In this document: one piece after another, positions 54,626 through 62,500 of the stretch
How positions within the stretch are numbered: position 1 is the first letter of the stretch
Layout of the letters: every line of letters begins with the position of its first letter
Source: an uncultured Bizionia sp.
GTDB taxonomy: Bacteria > Bacteroidota > Bacteroidia > Flavobacteriales > Flavobacteriaceae
NCBI GenBank assembly: GCA_947496215.1
Contig: CANMCF010000005.1
Coordinates: 162,041-226,040 of the forward strand
Direction of reading: 5' to 3'
Length of the DNA: 64,000 nt
The notes under the pieces: generated by a model
Told to the model about the DNA's origin: nothing
Seen by the model: the letters and a program-made list of their open reading frames with translations, nothing else
The model's database searches: none
Program-made: the position numbers and the translations under genes

Positions 54626-55435
54626 ATGATTCGAAACAACAGAAAGAAATATCTATTTGGTAATGAATGCAATAAACAGAATATTGCTTATGGTATAATA
54701 TCAATACTATGCCTATCCTTTCAATTAACCTATTCTCAAGTGGGTATTAATACGCAAAGTCCTAAACAACAACTTCATATTGCTTCTACTTTTGGAACTG
54801 AAACCATACGAGTGGAAAGTTTAAATGTTACAAACAATGTTTATAATGGAGGAGATATGGACATGGATATGGATTTGGAAGATAATACCTATCCTTTGTA
54901 TGTTGACTCCAAAGGAGAATTTACTTTGGAATACAAGCCATTATTAAATAGTGACGGATATGATGCGATAGATGATTCTAGCACATCTGAAAGCTTTGCT
55001 GCACTTGAGATAGATGATATTGATGGTAAATCCGATGTGCAAATAACAATTTTGTCTGTTACTGTAAATAGACCTTCTATACTGGAAGTCAAATATAACA
55101 TCAGCTTTGATGTATACCTTGATTCTAATAAATCACCGATAGTAGATAACCTAGCCAGACGCATTAGTACCTATTTTGTTTTAGATGAGATAGGTACGCG
55201 TAAGTATGGTCCTTCTTCTAAATGTTATACCAGTGGTTCGACTTCAAGTGTTAATGGTACTTTGTACAATGCGTCTTCTGCCTACATAAAAATACCAGAA
55301 GCAGGAACATATGTTGTTAAGCTTTATGGAGAAGTGTCATCTAATGTCAAAGGAGATGGAATGGGAACAAACTCAAAGGGAACGTATGTAGAGTTTGCTA
55401 CTGGAAACGATTCTATTTTTTTGACGCTGCATTGA
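54626..55435 (+). CDS. Secreted protein, tandem paralogue 1 of 3 (QVGI(N/G)T family)
   Basis: This is a 269-residue protein of unknown function. A signal sequence (about residues 17-37) ends at LTYSQ and is followed by VGINTQSPKQQLHIAS, the N-terminal start found on many flavobacterial surface proteins. An acidic repeat DMDMDMDLED (about 75-84), a beta-rich middle with RPSILEVKYNISFDVYLDS, and a C-terminal AGTYVVKLYGEVSS follow. The three genes share TIRVESL-type, LEVKY-type and AGTY-type blocks. No catalytic motif is seen; a structural or adhesive surface role is inferred. It has no close link to genes downstream other than its paralogues. Confidence 0.75.
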   Translation: MIRNNRKKYLFGNECNKQNIAYGIISILCLSFQLTYSQVGINTQSPKQQLHIASTFGTETIRVESLNVTNNVYNGGDMDMDMDLEDNTYPLYVDSKGEFTLEYKPLLNSDGYDAIDDSSTSESFAALEIDDIDGKSDVQITILSVTVNRPSILEVKYNISFDVYLDSNKSPIVDNLARRISTYFVLDEIGTRKYGPSSKCYTSGSTSSVNGTLYNASSAYIKIPEAGTYVVKLYGEVSSNVKGDGMGTNSKGTYVEFATGNDSIFLTLH

Positions 55436-55481
55436 TTTCTGCAAGTATACAAGTCAATTAACTAACTAAATTAACTAACTA

Positions 55482-56252
55482 ATGAAGATTAAAGCGTTTA
55501 ATATAGTAATTGCATTAGTGTCTTCTATTGCTTTTGCTCAAGTAGGAATAGGCACTTTGAACCCGCAAGTGGAATTGCACATTTCAGGAAGTAAATCTAC
55601 GATTCGAATTGAGAGTTTGAATTCGGAAAACAATCCAATAATCAACGATGGATCAAAGATAATCCCATTGTCGGTTGATGGCAAGGGGAATGTTTGTTTT
55701 GACAAAGGATTTGGAGCAAGTGAAAAGGAACCATTGAATTTTTTGATAGATGTACCAAATTTCATAGCTGATGATCCATACGAATTGGGGTTTGGTTCAG
55801 GGGTCGTTGTAAATAATAATAATTCTGGAGAAACTACTGCAGAGGGAGAAATAGCCAGAATAGAAATATATGTACCTCATAGTGCTACTGTTGAAGTGAA
55901 ATATGGAATAACACTTTTGATTGCTGGAGCAAACATAGCATCGGGAACATTGGTATATGCAGCATATAATCAGACAGTAAGTATACAAACCTATTTTTGT
56001 GTTGATATAGATGGTAATGGATTGGATGTAGCGGAGAAAGCTAGACGTCATGGTTACAAGGGGCTGTCCTATGAAACGAATTATGGAGGTAGTATAGGCT
56101 ACCCATATATGAATAGTCAAGGTTATTTATCGTTACCAGCAGGAACACATCAGTTGTATTTTTATGGTGTGGTAAATGATGCAGCCAACAAGCATACCAG
56201 TGTGGGGTTTGGAGGAGATAAGGATTTTTTAAAGATTAGAGTGTATAATTAA
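55482..56252 (+). CDS. Secreted protein, tandem paralogue 2 of 3
   Basis: This is a 256-residue protein with a signal peptide (FNIVIALVSSIAFAQ), then VGIGTLNPQVELHISGSK and TIRIESLNSENNPIIND, like paralogue 1. The middle block VPHSATVEVKYGITLLIAG and the last part LPAGTHQLYFYGVVND align with the same places in its neighbours. Its function is unknown. The ATG follows two copies of a 13-base tandem repeat in the leader. It ends 10 bases before the third gene, so they form one transcript. Confidence 0.75.
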   Translation: MKIKAFNIVIALVSSIAFAQVGIGTLNPQVELHISGSKSTIRIESLNSENNPIINDGSKIIPLSVDGKGNVCFDKGFGASEKEPLNFLIDVPNFIADDPYELGFGSGVVVNNNNSGETTAEGEIARIEIYVPHSATVEVKYGITLLIAGANIASGTLVYAAYNQTVSIQTYFCVDIDGNGLDVAEKARRHGYKGLSYETNYGGSIGYPYMNSQGYLSLPAGTHQLYFYGVVNDAANKHTSVGFGGDKDFLKIRVYN

Positions 56253-56262
56253 AATAGTAACA

Positions 56263-57111
56263 ATGTCTATGAAGATAAGATCAACAATTATTTTGCTATC
56301 GGTTTGCAATGTATTAGCTGGCCAAGTGGGTATAAATACGAATAATCCGGAACAGGCAGTACACGTGGCTGGAGAAAATGAAACCGTAAGAATTGAAGGG
56401 TTGGACGTGATAAACAATATGAATAACTTAGGTAATGGACTAACTACAAGGGTCTATGTGGATAGAAATGGAGATTTGATTTTAGGGGCATCATCAGAAA
56501 AGTTGGAGATATTGGTCGATTACGAAAATTATTTGGAAGACGTCGAAAATGATACGAATAGAATAGATCAAGCTAATGATCCAATAGGTTTTACTACAGC
56601 TGGGATACCCATAGATGGATTGATGACGTCTTTTACATTAACGAAAACGGCAATAGTGGAAGTTAACTATTCTGTATCTTGGTCAATATACAAAACGGAG
56701 GGAGGTAGCTTAGGAAGAGTTGAAGATGAACATATCAGGGTAGTGAAAACTGGGCTTTACTTTAGAAAGGACAATTATTTGGGAGCAGCAGTGGTTTTTG
56801 ATGTAGATGGCAATGCCATTAATGATGGACCATGGTGTATAAAAATGAATGCATCTGGTAACTATTGTCAAGAAGAAGGAGGATTACTGGCAATTGATGG
56901 ACAGTTTTATAATAATGCAGAAAATAACAATGGTGAATATGAAAACTTTCATAACACAGGCTCAGATTATGTTAAATTGGAGCCTGGGACTTATTGTGTA
57001 ATGTTTTCAGCGAAGTTGGAAGTTGAAGATCCAGGAGGAACAGGAGATGTCAAAATGTACTTGGGATCTGGAAATGATGACCTCCAGGTAATAGCTCATT
57101 ATTATGACTAA
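56263..57111 (+). CDS. Secreted protein, tandem paralogue 3 of 3
   Basis: This is a 282-residue protein with a short signal (STIILLSVCNVLAGQ) and VGINTNNPEQAVHVAGEN. The shared blocks are TVRIEGLDVINNMNN, TKTAIVEVNYSVSWSIYK and LEPGTYCVMFSAKLEV. It is the longest of the three, with a cysteine-containing loop (WCIKMNASGNYCQEEGG) missing in the others. Its function is unknown. It is followed by about 350 bases without a gene, with strong stem-loops. Confidence 0.75.
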   Translation: MSMKIRSTIILLSVCNVLAGQVGINTNNPEQAVHVAGENETVRIEGLDVINNMNNLGNGLTTRVYVDRNGDLILGASSEKLEILVDYENYLEDVENDTNRIDQANDPIGFTTAGIPIDGLMTSFTLTKTAIVEVNYSVSWSIYKTEGGSLGRVEDEHIRVVKTGLYFRKDNYLGAAVVFDVDGNAINDGPWCIKMNASGNYCQEEGGLLAIDGQFYNNAENNNGEYENFHNTGSDYVKLEPGTYCVMFSAKLEVEDPGGTGDVKMYLGSGNDDLQVIAHYYD

Positions 57112-57464
57112 GAATCGAAGCTTTGCATCAAGAGTTCAAAAATCACTTGAAATACAAATCAACAGACATAAATTAAAAAAGACACTAAATGTCTTAAAGT
57201 AAATATTGTTATAAGTTTTGTTTATTTTTTTTAGTTAAATAATTAATTTTAGCTATTGTTAAGTGTTTTTTGTCTTTCATAAGTCGATTTTAAAGCACTT
57301 TTTTAATGTTACATATATAATTTGTTTATAATAAATATAAAAGTCGTCAAACGAGCTTAAAAGTGCTTTAAGTTTATTTGACGACTTTTAATTTGTCAAT
57401 TTGAGAAGAAAATATGAGATTCGTTTATTCTCTGGATTTCTCTTTCAATTTAAGAGTAGCCCCT
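57112..57464. other. Intergenic region with nested hairpin terminators
   Basis: This 353-base non-coding stretch between the last paralogue and the opposing prfC holds a short hairpin (AAGACACTAAATGTCTT at 57179-57195) and the nested terminator at 57339-57389. A further partial complement of the terminator is at about 57283-57302. No gene is seen. Confidence 0.6.
57339..57389. terminator. Nested bidirectional terminator hairpin
   Basis: The outer arms AAAAGTCGTCAAA (57339-57351) and TTTGACGACTTTT (57377-57389) are perfect complements. Inside, AGCTTAAA and TTTAAGTT also pair. A and T runs on the ends suit termination in both directions, for prfC (minus) and for the paralogue operon (plus). 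Confidence 0.85.
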
Positions 57465-59054
57465 TTACTTAAATTCACTTACGAAATGAAATTTGATACT
57501 CGGGTATTTTTGTTGAGTCATTTGTAAAGAAAAGGAGGAATCTGCCAAAAAGACTAATTGTCCTTGTTTGTCTTTGGCTAGAAAGCGTTGTTTTACCCTT
57601 AGAAATTCTTTGTATTCTTCATTTTTAGGATCCTCTGGATCAACCCAACAAGCTTTGTGGACGTTCAGGTTTTCATAGGTGCATTTAGCCCCGTACTCAT
57701 GCTCCAACCTGTATTGAATAACCTCATATTGCAATGCACCTACTGTACCAATTACCTTTCGGCCATTCAATTCCAATGTAAATAGTTGGGCAACTCCTTC
57801 ATCCATCAATTGGTCAATGCCTTTGTATAGTTGCTTGGATTTTAATGGATCGGCATTGTTGATGTATCTAAAGTGTTCAGGAGAAAAACTTGGAACACCT
57901 TTGTAATTTAATATTTCACCTTCGGTTAATGTATCTCCAATTTTAAAGTTTCCAGTATCTTGTAGACCAACAATATCACCAGGATAAGATATGTCTACAA
58001 TTTCTTTCTTTTCAGCAAAAAAAGCATTGGGGCTAGAAAATTTTACTTTTTTGTTGTTTCTTACATGGAGATAAGGAGCATTGCGTTTAAATTCACCAGA
58101 AACAATCTTAACGAATGCAAGCCTATTTCTATGGTTAGGATCCATGTTGGCATGGATTTTAAACACGAATCCAGTAAATTTTTCTTCTTCGGGATCAACT
58201 AAACGTTCTTCACTATGTTTGGGTCTTGGTTTGGGGGCAATGTCTACAAAACAATCTAAAAGTTCTCTAACACCAAAATTATTCAAAGCAGAACCAAAAA
58301 AGACAGGTTGTAAGTTACCACTTAAATAATCTTCGTTATTGAAATTTGGATATATGCCTTCAACAAGTTCAAGTTCTTCCCTTAGGGTGTCAGCAGTTGT
58401 ATCTCCGATCAGAGTATTTAACTCATCAGAATTCAAGTCAGAAACTTCAATGGTTTCTTCTATGTCTTTTCTACTGTCTCCACTAAATAGATTGATGTTC
58501 TTTTCCCAGATGTTATATATGCCCTTGAAGTCGTACCCCATACCTATGGGGTAGCTTAAAGGAGTGACTTTTAAACCCAATTTTTGCTCTATCTCATCTA
58601 ATAATTCAAATGCATCCTTACCTTCACGATCCATTTTGTTGATGAATACAATCATGGGAATGTTTCGCATTCTACAAACTTCAACTAGTTTCTCGGTTTG
58701 CTCCTCGACACCTTTGGCGACATCAATGACTACAATTACACTATCTACGGCAGTCAATGTTCTAAAGGTATCTTCTGCAAAGTCCTTGTGCCCAGGTGTA
58801 TCTAAAATATTAATTTTAATGCCATCATATTCAAAGGCTAAAACAGAGGTGGCAACAGATATTCCACGTTGGCGTTCTATTTCCATGAAATCACTGGTAG
58901 CTCCTTTTTTTATTTTGTTGCTTTTTACAGCTCCAGCTTCTTGGATGGCCCCTCCAAAAAGTAAAAGTTTTTCTGTAAGAGTCGTTTTTCCAGCATCTGG
59001 GTGAGAGATTATTCCGAAGGTTCTTCTTCGTTTAATTTCATCTATGAATTTCAT
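57465..59054 (-). CDS. prfC: Peptide chain release factor 3
   Basis: This is a 529-residue GTPase. The P-loop is SHPDAGKTTLTEKLL (17-31), G3 is LDTPGHKDFAEDTF, and G4 is INKMDREGKD. Domain II with RF3-specific sequence LFTLELNGRKVIGTVGALQY and a C-terminal RVKQRFLAKDKQGQLVFLAD are complete. It removes RF1 and RF2 after termination. The ATG at 59054 (MKFIDEIKRRRTF) is preferred to one six codons upstream, since family members begin with this helix. Confidence 0.96.
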   Translation of the reverse strand: MKFIDEIKRRRTFGIISHPDAGKTTLTEKLLLFGGAIQEAGAVKSNKIKKGATSDFMEIERQRGISVATSVLAFEYDGIKINILDTPGHKDFAEDTFRTLTAVDSVIVVIDVAKGVEEQTEKLVEVCRMRNIPMIVFINKMDREGKDAFELLDEIEQKLGLKVTPLSYPIGMGYDFKGIYNIWEKNINLFSGDSRKDIEETIEVSDLNSDELNTLIGDTTADTLREELELVEGIYPNFNNEDYLSGNLQPVFFGSALNNFGVRELLDCFVDIAPKPRPKHSEERLVDPEEEKFTGFVFKIHANMDPNHRNRLAFVKIVSGEFKRNAPYLHVRNNKKVKFSSPNAFFAEKKEIVDISYPGDIVGLQDTGNFKIGDTLTEGEILNYKGVPSFSPEHFRYINNADPLKSKQLYKGIDQLMDEGVAQLFTLELNGRKVIGTVGALQYEVIQYRLEHEYGAKCTYENLNVHKACWVDPEDPKNEEYKEFLRVKQRFLAKDKQGQLVFLADSSFSLQMTQQKYPSIKFHFVSEFK

Positions 59055-59072
59055 AAAATTTAATTTTGGCAA

Positions 59073-59552
59073 ATATAAATTTAAATATCCAACTCGTCTT
59101 TACTTTTTGTTTAAAACCAGGAGTTTTTGGTTTTAGATTAATTGAAAACTATTTTGAAAATAAGGTTGTTGCCTAAAGAGGAATAGTCAATCTAGAGTTT
59201 ACATTGAAATATTGTAGACTTTTTATTTTGAAAACGAGCTATTTTATATTTTAAAAAATAAGTAAATCTGTTATGAATAATCCTTCAAAACTAGTGAATT
59301 GTATATGAGTATTTCTTCAAAATTGGCAATAATAGACGTTTTAACGTTTTAATTAACCCTTTAACAAATTTTTAAGTTTTTTTTTTTTTTCGTAAAAAAC
59401 TATGTATGAATAAAACTATACATTTGGGTAAGTGTAAAAAAAATTAACAAAGATAGTGTAGTTAAGTTGTTAATTTTCAAATGTTATGGTTTTCATCATA
59501 ATTATATAAGATAACATAAATAAAGTATATAGTAATAATATTTCTCCCGAAT
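59073..59552. other. AT-rich region with poly-T tract and repeats, promoter of the surface protein
   Basis: This is a 480-base stretch without a gene. It has a run of 14 Ts at 59377-59390 and two tandem copies of ACGTTTTA (59336-59351). No clear TAnnTTTG box was found on the plus strand. The homopolymer could vary in length by slippage; this is inference. Confidence 0.5.
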
Positions 59553-62500
59553 ATGAATGACTTTACGCGCTTAAATGTGACGTCTAATGATATTGGACGT
59601 GCCACATCTTATTTGAATAAAGAATTGAAATCTTTATCAAATCCTTCAGCTATTTCAACTAGCAAATCAAAAAAAACATTCACCCTTATTTATTTGAATA
59701 TGAAAAACTTTACGATTTTTTCGTTTGGTAAGACTGTATTGTTAAAAGCTATGCTTTTAGTATTCTTTATAGTTGTTACTATAAATATTTCTTTTGCTCA
59801 AGATTTACATACAACACCTGTGTGTTCTGGTGCAAGCCAATCAGGTTCGATTAATTGGGATTCTACTCCGACGACCTCCAGTGATTTTATTTGGGTGGGA
59901 GGGACACTATCTCAAACATTAACGAACATTTCTGGAACTGGGATAGATGCCTTAGTTACTTTTTCAGGAAGGACGGATACATTAGCCCCTTGGAATGGAG
60001 GAGTCAATGTTACACCAGGCTTGTATACAGATGCAAGTGGTGGAACTCCTGAAGTTTTGGAGTTTTTTTCCAATGGATATCTAAATGATGAAGACATAAC
60101 AATTACAATAGTCTTTTCATCGCCATTAGATGCAATCGGTTTTGATTTGTACCATATTAATGGAGCTGGACCTAATGGTGATTCGTTTACTATAACAGCT
60201 CAAGAAGCGTTTGGTGGAGGGACGCTATTTCCTACATTCACATCTTCGGCTACTCCATCTTATATTGTTGACAATGCAACTGGCGTTGTAAATTCTAATA
60301 ATAATAGTACAGTAGGAAACAATGATCAAGTCGGAGTTAATTTTTCTAGTACGAATAAAATATCTTCTATAACACTGGTATGGCAAAATTGTTTGACATG
60401 TACTTCAAATGCAGTACACGGCTCATCATTGAGTAATATGGAATTTTGTGCAATAGCAGCTACTCCGGATTTGCAAGTTTCAAAAACTGCTATTCCCTCA
60501 GGAAATGTGAGTCCTGGAGATACAGTCACCTATAACATTGAAGTCGAAAATACAGGAACTGTTGAGGCAAATAATATTGTGGTAGGAGATATGCTACCTT
60601 TGGGAGTGACATATGTTGCGGGTACGGCAACTGCTACATATTGGGTTGATGGGACTGCTACAGGAACGTATTCTCATACATTTGTACCCGCAAATTCAAC
60701 ATTTAATAGTACTGGTTTTACCCAAGCATATACTGTGACTGCAGCAGATGTGCCTACGGGGGCAATTATAACGTCATATGATTATGATGTAACTGTTAGC
60801 ACTACAGATTGGTTGTCTGAAATATCTTTGGTTGGGCTATATCCTGGAGGGAGCATCAATGGAAGTTCTTTTGGAGGGGACGTAGCAGGGACCAATGTGA
60901 ATCAAACAGGGTCTGGTACGATATCAGGTACGCCTTCAGCTATAGGGGACTATACATTTACTTGGGACGATCCAAACGACTTTGGTGTAAATACGATTAA
61001 TAGTGCGACATTCACTATAAATTATGAAATGCCAACAAGAATACAAGTGACAAATTTGGTGAATGCTCCAACGAATATGATTACTGTTGCTAATGGTATA
61101 AGTTTGAAACCAGGGGAAGTAATGACAATATCATTGCAAACAACTCTAAATGCAGGAACGGAGGGGACAACAATTGTCAATGCGGCAAATATTGATGCAG
61201 ATAATTTTGGAGGCATTAGCGATACTGCATCCAATAATGTAATAGCTATTGTAGATCCTTGTGATGCGATGGCATCTGGAAACCCAGATAATGACTTGGA
61301 CAATGTAAGTGATAGTTGTGACTTGGATGATGACAATGATGGTATTTTAAATAGTGCTGAAGGGCAATCTTGTTTCGTTCTAGATTGGGAATCGGTTAGT
61401 TATACGGAAGGGAGTCTAAATGAAACTATTGCTGTTGGTGGAGTTGATTTTACATTTACTTATAGTGGAGATATAGATAGTTGGGGGGCATTTAATGGTA
61501 CGTCAGCTCCAGCAAACACAAATAATTGGACAGAATTATCTGGTGGGGTTTCAGGGAATGGTATCGGGCTTACCTTGTTTGTTACTCCAGATACGACACC
61601 TTCGAATACTATAACTAATATCGCTGTATCTCAAGATATTTACAACCCAACATTTTCAATCGCAGATATAGATAATGCTTGTCCGAGACAAGATGATATT
61701 AGAGTGTATGGTTTTTTAAATGGAGTGAAAGTAAAGCCAGTGGGCTCTACCTATTCTTCTATACCAACTTTTTCAATCGATAATAGTTTTAATGGGAATA
61801 CAGAAGTAAGAGCATTTGCTCCAGATTGTCCTACGGTAGCTAGTAGTGATAATAACTCTTTGGGGACTTTAGATATTGCTTTTTCGGGATATGTCGATAC
61901 TATTGTGATTGAATATATTGAAAGTACAACGACAGTTAATCAAATTCGTGGAATTGAAATTAAGGATATAGCCTTTTGTTTGGTTATTGACACTGATGGA
62001 GATAATATTCCTAATCATTTGGACTTGGATAGTGATAATGATGGGTGTAACGATGCAATAGAAGCAGGGCATCTAGATGTTAATAACGATGGAGAAGTAG
62101 ATGGAACAGGTTATGATGTAAATGGACAAGTAACGGGAGCTGCAACGTCATATACAGGAACCAATGCAAATGTAACGACGGCAACTCGAGTAACAGTGAG
62201 TTCGATACCTACCGATCAAACTGAGGTAGATGGAGATCCAACAATGTTTACAGTTGTGGCAACATCAGATTCTGCAACGAGTTATACCGCAGGAACACCT
62301 AATTATGGCTCACCAGGAAATGCAAATGCAGGGGTGAACTATCAATGGTATGTAGGAGATCCGAATTCAGGAGGAACAATGTTGGCAAATGGAAGTGTCT
62401 ACAGTAATGTGAATACAGCGACTTTGAACATAAGTGATGTATCAGGGTTGGGGGGCACACAATATTGTGTGTTGATTACGCATGACGACAATGCTTGTAT

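Noticed and set aside
59336..59351. Tandem ACGTTTTA as an operator
   Set aside because: Two copies of an AT-rich octamer in this AT-rich region can arise by chance; I keep it only as a note in the intergenic entry.
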